Below the pieces are notes generated by a model. It had not been told where the DNA came from, searched no databases, and was given only the letters and a program-made list of their open reading frames with translations. The translations under genes were made by a program, and so were the position numbers. This document shows positions 21,071-31,960 of a stretch of DNA of 64,000 nucleotides, in pieces. The stretch spans positions 124,001 through 188,000 of the forward strand of contig JAESUZ010004533.1 in NCBI GenBank assembly GCA_017311185.1. The letters run 5' to 3'. This DNA comes from Proteles cristata cristata. Its lineage: Eukaryota > Chordata > Mammalia > Carnivora > Hyaenidae. The first letter of the stretch is position 1, and every line of letters starts with the position of its first letter.

Positions 21071-22800
21071 ATACACCTGATGGGGACGATGCTGGGAGTG
21101 TGTATGGCACCAGCTACACTTGGAGGGCCTGAGGCTGTGGTGATGCCTGCTCCCTGGCAGATCCAAAGTCTGGAGCTGGGGCCTTATAACTGTGAGCCCC
21201 AAAATGGTCCCAAAATTAATGAGTAATTAGTATAGGTGATAATGTGGGTTACCCTTGCCTTCTACCTCCCACAGTGAAGGCTTGCCCATGTGGGATTTTC
21301 TTGTGAAATCATTGTGCAAACTCCTTCTGCAAAGTTTGCCCAATGGTTCTATGGGATATGCCCACATTTTCTTCTCTAGGAATTACCTATCCTGCACCTT
21401 CAACCAGGAATGCCTCTCTTTCCAGATCCTTGGTCTGCTTGACCATTGTGGTCTCTGACCGCCCTAAGGTCATAGTGTGGCCACAGTCTCTGACACTACG
21501 AACCATCTCTTCCCCAAACTTCTCTCCTAGAGAGCAAGAAGTCTTCTTCCTTCTTTCTCCTGTGACTTCCTCTCTTCTTACCTCTGTGACTTAATTGTCT
21601 CCCTCACTCACTAGAAAATGTTCCTGTTGACGTGAGTTCTGTATTTGAAGTTCTCTCATCACTCCACAACTCTCTTGAGGAACCATCCAGTTTCCTAGCT
21701 TTAATTGCCACCACCACCACCATGTAACCCGTAAGAGCTGTGTTCCAGTTCTGAACCCTTCCTTGAGCTCCAGCTTCAGATAGCCAATGCAGGGTTTCCA
21801 CCTGGCTGTACCAGTCACTTGTGACTCAGGGTGTTCTAAGGACCATTTGATGTGTCTCTTCCCTTGCCTAGAACCACAGACCCCTCTCTTGTGAACTGAA
21901 GAATTCATAAAGACTTTTCAGTGAAGATTTAAAAGGTGTTGAACAGTTTTGAAGGAAGTAAAACACACACACACACACACACACACACGCAGAATCACAA
22001 TTGGTACGAGTGTAGGAATTACCCAATCAATAGACTGACAAAACTTGTCTATATTAACTTTTATTATGATACAAAAGGATTTTAGGATACAAAATATACA
22101 TTTAAAGAAATCATAGGCTAACGTATAATGCATTTAATAATTACTTCCAGCCACCCTCCTCTCCCCCCTTCTCAGATCTTAGCCCCAACTAAGAGGCCAT
22201 TCTTCTTGGTCACCTGGTGTTGCCTTCACGCCAGGCTGAGACCTTTGAAGTCTCTTAAGTGGATGGAAAAATACTTTTTTCCTGTCTTCATCCTCTGTGC
22301 AGGTAAGTTTTGCCCTTCTTCCCTGAAATGATGTCTTTCTGGCCTTGCTCTTGGTACACCCAGCAGGCTGATGAGCCTAGACCTCTCTTGTGAGCCATGG
22401 TTCTGAGCCTGGGACTATCACACTTCTCTCTGTACTCCCTCATCGCTTGCATTAGCTGCCATAGGTCAGAGTCGAGGCCAGCAAATACCTCCGTGAAATC
22501 ATAAGAAATATCAGAATTCTGCAATGGCCCAAGGGCTGTTAAAAGAAAACCTTAAAGGGTTGGTGAATTCACAAGTGGGCTGGGGAGTTGAGAGATGGGA
22601 GGAGAACCAACATAATAAGGTTTATTTCCAAATGTGGTACAAAGTTATCCAAGTCCAGTATCCCATTGCTAAACATGATAAAATCCTGACTCAAGAGGCG
22701 GAGGAATATATATATGAAGATGCTTGGATACATGATGCTGGCCATTTCCCTTGGTATATGAATGCACAGTTTGTTTCTGAGACATCCAGTAATGATTAGA
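21071..22800. other. Intergenic, no gene; one (AC)n
   Basis: No transposon is recognised over most of this stretch. An (AC)n tract lies at 21963-21988. Short open frames on both strands (the longest about 100 codons) look random. Confidence 0.35.
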
Positions 22801-23420
22801 AGTGTGCCCCTGAGCAGCTCTGGGCTCCACTATGGCACTCATGTCTTAATTAGGTGGGTTTTGACTCACCAGTATTTAGTTACCTATTTTTCCTTAACAG
22901 GGTGCTTTCCTTGTTTTATGCAATTAGAAGGCGGAAGCTCACAAAAGTCATCACATTACAGAAGAGATATGACAGAAAAGATCATTAATTCTATATCACT
23001 GTACAAATCCCAGCAGTAGTTAGGGACTTACGTAAACAGCACCGCTTAAATTATTTAGTTGACAATCGCTAATAACAACTCCAGCTGTGTGGTGGTGCAT
23101 TTTATTCTTCATAAAAGCAAAAGTGATTAGTTCGCTATACAATCTAATCATCGGAAAAATGTAATTCCCATAACAACATCTGTTATTACTGCCTTGTAAA
23201 AGGGCAGGCAGAATTTTGACACGTCAAATTGTACTGCAGCCTGAAAATCAAAGTAAATGCTTCCTCCACTAGAGGGCTGGTACCCACGCATCTGGGGGAG
23301 TTCTCTCACACCCCCGGGGGCAGCCGGCAGTGTGGACAGACTGGGGCAGAACCTCATTTTCAGCAATTTCTTACTTTTTCATTACCTGGATGAATTCTAA
23401 GAATAAAAGCCTGCAGCAGC
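22801..23420. promoter_or_regulatory. Candidate conserved non-coding element
   Basis: The stretch is free of recognisable repeats, AT-rich on the left and GC-rich on the right. It has dense homeodomain-type TAAT/ATTA cores and a CTCF-like site at 23266-23279. Enhancer or insulator function is inference from composition and motif content only. Confidence 0.35.
23266..23279 (+). promoter_or_regulatory. CTCF-like motif
   Basis: CCACTAGAGGGCTG matches the CTCF core CCASYAGRKGGCRS at 13 of 14 positions. It lies in apparently unique sequence, not inside a SINE. Confidence 0.5.
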
Positions 23421-24289
23421 TAATCGTTTTGAGACAAGAGTAGTTCTAGAAAGATGACTGAAGCTCACATGAGAGATTGGGGGGTGGGGCGCGGATTTTT
23501 AAACTTACAGTTACAAACAATTCAATTTAAATATTTATTAGGTTCCTTGGATGTGTGAGGATGTGGGCCAGATGCTAATTGCCACACAGGGAGACACCAC
23601 TTCTGGTGTCAAGAAGCTTCTTTCTTACCTTGGCCCATTCCTAACTGACGCTTCCAGATCTCCCCGGCCTTGGTCACCTGCTAGAAGTTGGGCATGGTCC
23701 TGTCGCTGCTTTAACCTAAAGAAACTCTTGTATGATTCCTTTACTTCCCAATTCCCTCCCAAAACGTGGCCAGTGAGTTTTCTTCTTAACTGCATCAAAT
23801 CTAGCCCATCCTGTTACAGAAAGTGAGACTCCCTGCCATGCCGGCTGGTAGACCATCAGTGAGAGGACAGATAGGAAGGCACCGTAGTTGGCATGTAATA
23901 GGCCTTGGGGAAGGTGTTTTTCTTTCCTCTTTTTCCCTTTTACAATCTCATGAAAAATGAGAATTTTTATTTCTCAAAAGAAACCTGAATTCATGTATAT
24001 TTTTACTACAGCAATGTCTAGAAATGTTTCTATGAGAGATTTCTTCATTTGAGGTTTGGGTAATGTCTGACATGATTTTACAGTTGTGATATGTGATAGA
24101 GTCTGCTGATTGTCTTCCAATATTTATTCTCCTCTTCTCCCTTAGTAATAGCATCTCAATATCTAAGTGGGCACATTGGGCCTCAAGCTCAAAGACATTT
24201 GCTAAGGTCTGTTGCAGCTATGTGAGACCATGTGACTACTACGTAAGGAAGTGTTGAAATGAAGTATTGTTTGGGATTGCTTTTTGGAT
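23421..24289. other. Intergenic, nothing recognised
   Basis: No gene or repeat is recognised. Confidence 0.35.
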
Positions 24290-24474
24290 TTTTAAATGTT
24301 TATTTGTTTTTGAGAGTGAGAGAGAGTATCGAGTCGAGCACGGGAGGGGCAAAGAGAGATGGAGACACAGAATCTTAAGTGGGCTCCACTATGCAGGGCT
24401 TGAACCCACAAACCATGAGATCATGACCTGAGCTGAAGTCGGACACTTAACGGACTGAGCCACCCAGGTGCCCC
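24290..24474 (-). mobile_element. CAN-SINE
   Basis: The head is at 24474 (GGGGCACCTGGGTGGCTCAG) and the A/T-rich end at 24290. About 20 bases of the body are missing between the GA-rich part and the head compared with neighbouring copies. Confidence 0.88.
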
Positions 24475-24689
24475 AAAGGCTCTTTTAAAAGGGGATAAGT
24501 ACCTCTGTCCTTTCCTTTGCTCCATTCTGCTGCCTGGAATGGATATGCAGTGGCTGAAGCTCTGGCAGCCCTTCTTAGACTATGAGGGGGAGGGCCCCAC
24601 ACTGGGGATGGTGGAGAGTGAGCTGCAACACACCTTGGGTCCTTGGTTACTTAGTGGAGTGTCATATATGTAATGAATTGTCCGCTTTC

Positions 24690-24819
24690 AGACAGAGAGA
24701 GAGAGCATAAGAGAGGACAGAGGAGCCCAGCATGGGACTCGATCCCACAGTCCTGGGATCATGATCTGAGCTGAAATCAAGAGTTGGATGCTCAACTCAC
24801 TGAGCCACCAAGGTGCCCC
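24690..24819 (-). mobile_element. Partial CAN-SINE
   Basis: Only about 130 bases remain. The head is at 24819 (GGGGCACCTTGGTGGCTCAG) and the left end stops in the GA-rich part with no A tail. Confidence 0.8.
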
Positions 24820-24874
24820 TAGATTGTCTACTTCTAGATTTCTTCTAGATGGAAGAAAAATAAATTCCTAATTT

Positions 24875-25070
24875 GCTCAAGCTACTGTTTTTAAAATTTT
24901 AATTAATGCATTCAATCATTTTAAAATTGTGGTCAAAAAGTGAAATAAAATTTCCTGTCTTAACCATTTTTAAATGTATATTTCAGTGGTGTTCACTATA
25001 TGCACACAAACCACTGCTGTTTTGGTTTTTATTTATATGAAAGGCAAACCTAACCCTAACTAAGGCACAA
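24875..25070 (-). mobile_element. Old L1 3' UTR fragment
   Basis: 'TTAACCATTTTTAAATGTAT' and 'ATTTCAGTGGTGTTC' are typical of an antisense L1M 3' UTR. The fragment is short and diverged. Confidence 0.5.
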
Positions 25071-25169
25071 TAGAAGTTCTTTACCTGACCTCCAGGTAAC
25101 TACCTTGTTAAATTAAAGGCTCACTCCACTTGTTGTCCATCACGTGAAGGCTTCCAGGTACTATGTACT

Positions 25170-25590
25170 CCAGGACGATGCTTCTCAAACTTACCTGTGC
25201 TCAGAATCAGCTGGAGGGCTTAAGACTAATTACTGAGCTCCACTCTCAGAGTTTCTGAATCAGTTGGTTTGGGATGGCCTGAGAATTTTGCATTTCTTAA
25301 ATTTTTGTTTAACATTTATTTATTTGCGAGGAACAGAGAGAGAGCAGGGGGAGGAGCAGAAAGAGGGAGGCACAGAATTCAAAGCAGGCTCCAGGCTCTG
25401 AGCTGTTAGCACAGAGCCAGATGTGGGGCTTGAGCCCACAGAACCGTGAGATCATGACCTGAGCTGAAGTGGGACGCTTAACCCACTGAGCCACCCAGGC
25501 GCCCTGAGAAGTTTGCATTTCTAACTGGTTCCCAAGCGACACTGATGCTATTGGTCTGGGGATACACTCTGATGCTGATCTGAGGATACC
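25170..25590 (+). mobile_element. MER5A-like hAT element split by a SINE
   Basis: The left part (25170-25297) has TTCTCAAACTTACC, 'CAGAGTTTCTGAATCAGTTG' and 'GGCCTGAGAATTTTGCATTT'. The right part (25506-25590) resumes with 'TGCATTTCTAACTGGTTCCC'. The two halves join to a MER5A order, interrupted by the CAN-SINE at 25298-25504. It is a non-autonomous DNA transposon fossil. Confidence 0.75.
25298..25504 (-). mobile_element. CAN-SINE inside MER5A
   Basis: The target duplication is GAGAATTTTGCATTTCT at 25281-25297 and GAGAAGTTTGCATTTCT at 25506-25522. The head is at 25504, and the left end has a decayed tail. Confidence 0.93.
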
Positions 25591-26394
25591 ACAGTTTTCC
25601 TTCCTTGTAGGGAGAGCTGAATGCTACCAGGAATAACCTGTGTATTTGTATTTTTGACTGTCTTTTCAATTGTAACGATGTCAATATGTTTATACGGAAT
25701 GTACTTGTGATTATAATTTTTAAATGCCACATCAACCTATGGAAAAGTAGTTGAAAAAAGGGTTGTTACTATGAAGCCAACCCGAATGGTTTTGGACTTA
25801 ATATAGGCGCTCACAAAAATAATGTTTGGTTGGGGGGCAACTGTTGAGACCGGAAAAAAGAATCTGTAAAAATTTAGAGAAATTTTACCTTTAAGTTGCT
25901 TTAACAGGGTCTTTAAATCATTGTTTTACTTTAAATAAACTAAGGCCATGTGTTGTAAATAGGTGCGCTGGTTATGATTTAGTCAATAAAAACAAAATAG
26001 GACTTCAATCTGTGGATCCAGTCTTTACAAACACAAAAACCTTCGGAGAAGTGGCAAAGGAATGCACGCTCGAACGTTTTAAATTGAAATAATGTTTTAA
26101 ATGAAAACTAAATGTTTAAAACTAAATGAAAACTGATGTTTAAACGTAAAGCATGTTCCCTGCTTGCTTTTTGAGTGAACTAATTGTCTTAGACTGAGTC
26201 ACCCAGGATGCAGAGCTTGTAGAAATAGATGGCTCATGTGCTATATTGCTTTACTCAGGAATACAATCCAGGCAGGATGAAGAAAAGGGGAGTGAGGCAA
26301 GGAAGGAGGGAGAGAATATGAAAATGCCAAACTGAGCTGGCCTGCACTTAACAATCAAGTTTGACCGATTGCTTGATCCTATAGGACTGTTTTC
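25591..26394. other. Intergenic, nothing recognised
   Basis: AT-rich sequence with a local repetition of TTTAAAACTAAATGAAAACT-like words at 26080-26145. No gene is seen. Confidence 0.35.
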
Positions 26395-26623
26395 TTTTTT
26401 TTTTTAATTTTTAATGTTTATTTGTTTTAGATAGAGAGATATATAGAGAGAATGAGCAGTGGTGAGAGAGGGGCAGAGAGACAGGGAGACACAGAATCCG
26501 AAGCAGGCTCCAGGCTCTGAGCTGTCAGCACAGAGCTCAATGTGGGGCTCGAACTCACCAGCTGTGAGATCATGACCTGAGTCAAAGTCAGACGCTTAAC
26601 TGACTGAGCCACCCAGGTGCCCC
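26395..26623 (-). mobile_element. CAN-SINE
   Basis: The head is at 26623. Flanks ATAGGACTGTTTTC (26381-26394) and ACAGGACTATTTTC (from 26627) form the target duplication. The GA-rich body contains ATAGAGAGATATATAGAGAG. Confidence 0.92.
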
Positions 26624-26906
26624 ATTACAGGACTATTTTCTGAGACACTATATAAATGGCTGCTTTTTGGGACAGCACAGCTAGTGAAAAGAGGGAGAAG
26701 AATATACTTGCTGCTTTTCACACTCATTGGTTAAAAATTTCCTCTACGGAGTATTAATTTTTCTCACACTGTCATTTAGACATGTATGGGCACTACGGTT
26801 GGCTTCTTGGGCGTGTGACGAAGAAGTCACACAGGACCCCAAGCTCAGGAGGGGGCTGACTCCTGACTCCTGGGGTTTAAGGTTCTGTAGTTGTTGTCTT
26901 GAAATT

Positions 26907-27124
26907 CTTTTTTTTTTTTAATGTTTATTATTTTTTCAGAGACAGAGAGAGACGGAGCGTGAGTGGGGGAGGGGCAGAGAGAGATGGAGACCTAGAATCC
27001 GAAAAAGACTCCAGGCTCTGAGCTGTCAGCACAGAGCCAGACGAGGGGCCTGAACCCACTAGCCATAAGATCATGACCTGAGCCAAAGTTGGAAGCTCAA
27101 CTAACTAAGCCACCCAGGCACCTC
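26907..27124 (-). mobile_element. CAN-SINE
   Basis: The head is at 27124 in decayed form (GAGGTGCCTGGGTGGCTTAG), with a T run at 26908-26919. The flanking TTGAAATT is the probable target duplication. Confidence 0.9.
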
Positions 27125-27709
27125 GTTGAAATTTAATAGTTTTATCTCTGAATGTGTATTTTGTAAGAGAATTTGAGGGACAATGGAGCATGTGCATGGG
27201 GGCTGGGGGTTTCTGCTTACAAGATGTCCTGTCTCCTCTTTTCCATGATTCCCTGAGATGGGTTCTCAGCGGCCTGCTTCCCAGCCCTATCGCTGCCCTC
27301 TGCCCTGTGCCTTTACATTATTGGCCTAAATGTGTCAGAGTGATGAGGCATATGGTGAGACAGTGGAGTCCACGGTCATGTGTCCCTAGTTACACTTTCT
27401 TTTCTATCAAGTGGGTCCCTTGGACCAAGGCAATGTTATATGTAATATAATGTCAATAGAATAGACATTTGTAAACCCTGGACAGCATTGGAGCATGTTG
27501 GAGGCATTGTGGAGAGGAAAAGCAAATCCTAACTCAAGCCGATGTCAAAATCTGGAAAGACTACTGTTCCCCATCTAGCATAGGTGACAAAGTGTAATTC
27601 CTTGAAGAATAGTGGTATGTTAACAAATATTTCAGTCGGTATCGGCTGTTAGCTGATTGAGCATTCAGCAGTGGTATTAGCTACATCAGTCTTGGTGAGG
27701 ACTAATTCA
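27125..27709. other. Intergenic, nothing recognised
   Basis: The 98-codon frame at 27154-27450 has no recognisable domain. No repeat is assigned. Confidence 0.35.
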
Positions 27710-27793
27710 TGCATGTGACTCTTGATCTCAGGGTTGTGAGTCGAACCCCACATTAGGTGTAGAGATTAGTTAAAATCTTTTTTTTAAAAAAAG
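27710..27793 (+). mobile_element. Fragment of an older CAN-SINE
   Basis: Sense 'GACTCTTGATCTCAGGGTTG', 'CGAACCCCACATTAGGTGTA' and a short A tail (TTAAAATC then T-rich sequence). It is the same older class as the copy at 19926-20033, with the head missing. Confidence 0.65.
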
Positions 27794-28669
27794 AATGATT
27801 TCTCAGTCTTGTGAGATCATTTTCTGACAGGCTTTGTTATGTTGTGTTTTGTTTTCAGGTCAGTTTATATAGAGTTTGATGGAAGGAAGAATTTATCTGT
27901 CAGCTGCCATTTTGCTTCAGTCAAAAACTTACCCCATAGGGCATTGATTTCCTCGCACTTCCCAATTGCACATATGGGGACAATATACATACACGTGGGC
28001 GGGTCTTCCCTCCAGAAAAACCTGGAGGTGGAAGTGAGAGACCTGGGGGCGTGGACACAAGGCCCTGTCAAATTGTGGCACCTGGGCCAGAATAAGTGAC
28101 CAAAGTCCCTGGATTCAGTTAGGCCAAGAACGCTGAAGCAAAACATGAAAGAAGTATTTGATTTATTAACTCTCTGCAAATCCCAGATGAATTGGGTTGG
28201 AGAGCTTCTGCTACATTTATCGGTGAGAGGAAGGGTCTTAAGCAGAATAATCGACTATGTTGTCATTTACCCTATCGCAGTGACTTGCAGATCTTATGGC
28301 AGCCCTGACCTTTCCTTGAACCTTCTAACTCACGTGTTCAACTGCCTACTCGATCTTGGCCACATACACATTGAATAGGGTGCCTGAGACTTAGCGTTGC
28401 CATACTGGAATCTGTAATTCCTGCCACCCCACTAGACTAGCTTCTCCCCCACCGAGTTGCTCAATTTTCACATCTTGAAGTTACACTTGTTCTTCTCTTT
28501 CCCTCGGTGACCTCTCCCTTGACTCCTCTCCATTTGCTCCAGTAACAAGTCTACCAAGGCATATCTTGAATATGCTCACTTCACCACTACTTCCCAGTTG
28601 AAGCCATTTTTAACTTTACTTGTATTATTGAAGTAACCTCCCTTTTTATGCCTGCTCCATCGTTCTTCA
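27794..28669. other. Intergenic, nothing recognised
   Basis: No gene. Frames of up to 104 codons occur on both strands without support. Confidence 0.35.
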
Positions 28670-29066
28670 CAGGGCAGGAGTACTTTCTAAAAATGGAACA
28701 TAGTGTCACTACCCTGCTTAAAACTCTCTGAGATGTTCCCTCCTATAATTAGCATAAAATCCAATCATGTACGTGGGCGGGTTCCTGCCCATCCCTCTGA
28801 CTTTATTTCATACCACTCACTTCCTCCACCACTGCATTCCAGCCACACTGGCTTTCTTCCGCCCCTAGTTCTTCCCTCTGCTTGGACTGCTTTCCCCCCA
28901 GAGCAGTGCATGGCTAGTTCTTCTGAAGAGTCCGCCTATGCAGCGGGGCCCACCTGGCTCCTCTCCCACCACCCTAGGCGGGTCTTACTTTTGTTTATTT
29001 GCTCCCTCTTGCAACTCCCACCATTAGAATGTGAAAAGCAGAGATCTTACTCTTTTTCACTCTTTA

Positions 29067-29522
29067 AGAAAAATGTGTTGGGGCGCCCGGGTGGCTTAGT
29101 CGGTTAACCGTCCGACTTTCGCTTGGGTCATGATCTCGCGGTTCGTGGGTTCGGGCCCCGCGTCAGGCTCTGTGCTGACTGCCAGCTCAGAGCCTGGAGC
29201 CTGTTTCAGTCTGTGACTCCCTCTCTCTCTGACCCTCCCCTGCTCACGCTGTCTCTCTCTCTCTCTCTCTCCTAGAAATAAATAAATAAAACATTTAAAA
29301 AAAAAAAAAAAGAAAAATGTGTTAAGTGTATTTATTTATTCTGAGAGAGACAGAGATAGCATAAGTGAGGGAGGGGCAGAGAGAGAGGGAGAGAGAGGAT
29401 CCCAAGCAGGATCCGTGCTGCCAGCACAGAGCCTGATGTGGGGCTTGAACTGATGAAACTGGGAGATCACGACCTAAACCAAAACAGTCAGACACTTAAC
29501 CAACTGAGCCACCCAGGCACAC
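29067..29522 (-). mobile_element. Older CAN-SINE, interrupted by a younger one
   Basis: The head is near 29522 and the body runs left to 29324. Its A-tail end continues on the other side of the younger SINE as about 13 bases before 29080. Target-like flanks are 'TTACTCTTTTTCACTCTT' (about 29048-29065) and 'TTATTCTTTCTCACTCTT' (about 29528-29545), which enclose both elements. Confidence 0.75.
29080..29309 (+). mobile_element. Young CAN-SINE nested in an older SINE
   Basis: The head is GGGGCGCCCGGGTGGCTTAG. The copy carries 'GACTGCCAGCTCAGAGCC', 'CTGACCCTCCCCTGCTCACG', a CTCCTAGAAATAAATAAA end and a 14-base A run. There is a perfect 14-bp target duplication, AAGAAAAATGTGTT at 29066-29079 and 29310-29323. 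Confidence 0.97.
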
Positions 29523-29713
29523 AGAACTTATTCTTTCTCACTCTTGTGTTTATGGAACGTAGAGTAGTGCTTTAGTGCTTGTTGCAAAGTGGGCACTCAG
29601 TAAGTATTTCCCGAATGACTACATGGATAGCAATACCTGTAATGGAAGAATTTATGACGAAACCAAGATTTCCCCTTTATAAACACCCATTTAAGAGATA
29701 TATTTGTCAAATG

Positions 29714-29901
29714 ATTTTTTAATGTTTATTTATTATGAGAGACAGAGAGTGCACGTGTACATTTTGGGGAGAGGCAGCTAGAGAGAGAGGGAGAGAATCC
29801 CAAGCAGGCTCTATGCTCAGCATGGAGGCTGATGCGGGACTCGATCACACAACAGTGAGACCATGACCTAAGCTGAAATCACAAGCCACCTAGACGTGCC
29901 C
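29714..29901 (-). mobile_element. CAN-SINE, diverged
   Basis: The GA-rich body and 'CCCAAGCAGGCTCTATGCTC' are clear. The head at about 29901 is decayed and shortened. Confidence 0.8.
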
Positions 29902-29924
29902 TCTCCTCCTGCCCTGCCTTTTCT

Positions 29925-30035
29925 AGTTAGGCTTCACGCCCAGCGTGGAGCCAGGCCAGGACTGAACTCACAACCCTGAGATCAAGACCTGAGCTGAGAT
30001 TGAGACTCACATGGTTAACTGACTGATCCGCTCAG
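29925..30035 (-). mobile_element. Older CAN-SINE fragment
   Basis: 'ACAACCCTGAGATCAAGACC' and 'ACTGACTGATCCGCTCAGGC' mark a diverged antisense copy directly next to the previous SINE. Confidence 0.65.
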
Positions 30036-31479
30036 GCTCCTCAGTAATTTTTTTTAAATGGCATCCTGTTTTTCATCTGACTGAAGAAAATTTGGAAACT
30101 GTTTCTAGAGGAGTAACAGCTGGGGCCCCATAGCCAAGTAGGTCTAGTTGGCTTCCCTATGGAGAATTCAGACTGCAGATCAGTGGGGCAGGCAACTGCC
30201 AGAAACTCTGTGGCTAATTTCAAATGGATCTCCCTGAAGTTAATTCCTATGCGTAGCATAGGGATGACCAGAGCCTTTAGAAGACTAAGAGGAAATCTTT
30301 CAAGCCCCAACCTATGCCAGTGAAGCTATTGTTACATAGAAAGCAAATAACATGAGAAACTCATTTTAGACCTATTGTAATTATTGTTGTCAGCATTCTC
30401 CATAGGAATGCTCTCATCACTCTGATATTATTTCTGGGATGGCCCTTGGTAATCATCTAGTTTAGCCTTATTTTATGGATGAGAAAAGTAAGATCTAGAG
30501 AGGGAAAGCACCTAAGCCAAGGTCATTTCATTAGTCAGAGGCAAAACCAGGACCAGAATTCAGATCTTCTAATAGAGAGTGGAAACTTTTACAATATACC
30601 CTAGCACCTGTTCCTTTATTCTCCCGGCCTCCTAAAAAGAAATAGCCCCAAGGATTTGCCTTAAACAATGTTCTTGTAAATTCTGATTGGATCACCTTGG
30701 GTCTTAGAACACTGGCAGTGGTGCTAACGAGGAGGGGGCCGATCTTCCTTTTTTATTTTGCTTGGAATATTCTTGACTCATTATCAAACACAGCTTTACC
30801 ACCAAGGGAAGTATTGTGTTTTCATTTAGGGTCTAGAAACATTCCCATTCCAACTAGTTAACAGGCTACTGAAATTCACTAGAAAGAAATTACTGTGGGT
30901 GTGTTTTCTCACAGTGACTCAATTTGTCTCATCAGGAATCCGTATAGTGGTCTTTCCTCTCTACCTTTAGGTTTGCAGAGTTTCAGGTTTGTCCAGATCT
31001 GAAAAAGCCAGAACTGTTTTCTTTATACTGTATGGCTGTAGTTAAAAGTTCGGACCACCAGGGAATGAGTTTGAATAATTTGTTTTGAAGATTTGGGGAG
31101 GAAGATGGAAGGTTTTCCTTCACAGAAAACAACTTGATTCTATATTTTCTTTCCCATATATGTGTTCACCATTTACTTCTTTCTCTGTTTGCCCGGCTTC
31201 AGGGATTGGGGGCAGAATAACATCCAAATTTACAGTTTTCTATCCATACTTGTTTCCTCCAGAGAATTCTCAGGAGGATGAGGATTTGGTTGTTGGGGGT
31301 GGTGAACACCTCTGAGCAAAGTGAGTAACTCAATAGCCCTGCGCATTTCTAGCTGAGCATGCGACCAGGAAGTTCAGGGCTGCTGTTTTATGGTTGGAGC
31401 CTCTTGGTAAGCGTGCCCTTTCTAAACATTCCAAATGAGATGTGATCACAGCAGCACGATGTTCTTTTGTTTCCAGGGT
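30036..31479. other. Intergenic; one MIR-like piece
   Basis: An antisense MIR-like fragment lies at about 30440-30590 ('ATTTTATGGATGAGAAAAGT', 'AGCCAAGGTCATTTCATTAG'). The rest looks single-copy with no supported gene. This begins a SINE-free run of more than 4 kb, to 34387. Confidence 0.4.
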
Positions 31480-31960
31480 GGGTTTGGGGAAACGGCAGAC
31501 AACTCAGGACTTTTGAGTTCGTCCCTCCCGGAGCAAAAGCTTGAACCCACACGACCGGCTGAAATCCTCCCGGGTTCCTCCCTCCAGCAAATGACTTTGA
31601 TATTTATTGCAGCTGCCTGTGTTTGCAGCACTCTCCCGGCTCTGCTCCGTCGCTGAAGAGGCACCGGCACGTCTCGCTGCCCGCGCGTCCAGCGGCCCTA
31701 CCTCTGGGCAGCCCTTCCCTCCCCAGTAAAATGTTCTCGGCGCACAAAAGCCGCGGCTGAAGGGAGCAGCTTCGGGCCGAGAGGGAGGGAGCTGGCCGGC
31801 CGCACCATCTCCAGTGGAAACGGACGCCGCTCACCCCGCCTAGGAAACTAATGGAGCGTCCCTAAGAGACCCAAACTCCAGCCTGGCTCACCCCAGCCTT
31901 CTCCCCCACCTCCAGACCCCCAGGTGAGACAGCCCCGTCAGCCTGGCTGTGGAAGGGCGC
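31480..31960. promoter_or_regulatory. Small CpG-rich patch, possible promoter
   Basis: CpG dinucleotides are dense at 31640-31860 (CCGCGCGTCC, GCCGCGGC, GGCCGGCCGC), unlike the AT-rich surroundings. It is the most CpG-rich spot outside the GCC1 promoter and the left edge. A consensus donor CAG/GTGAGA lies at 31921-31929. No convincing open frame is seen, so if transcribed the product may be a non-coding RNA. Function is inference. Confidence 0.4.

Larger units (their letters stand above)
28670..29610 (+). mobile_element. L2 LINE 3' region with nested SINEs
   Basis: L2-like landmarks: 'CCAGCCACACTGGCTTTCTT', 'CTCTGCTTGGACTGCTTTCC', 'ACCATTAGAATGTG', then after the SINEs 'GGGCACTCAGTAAGTATTTC'. 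The block 29067-29522 is two SINEs, one inside the other. Confidence 0.6.
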
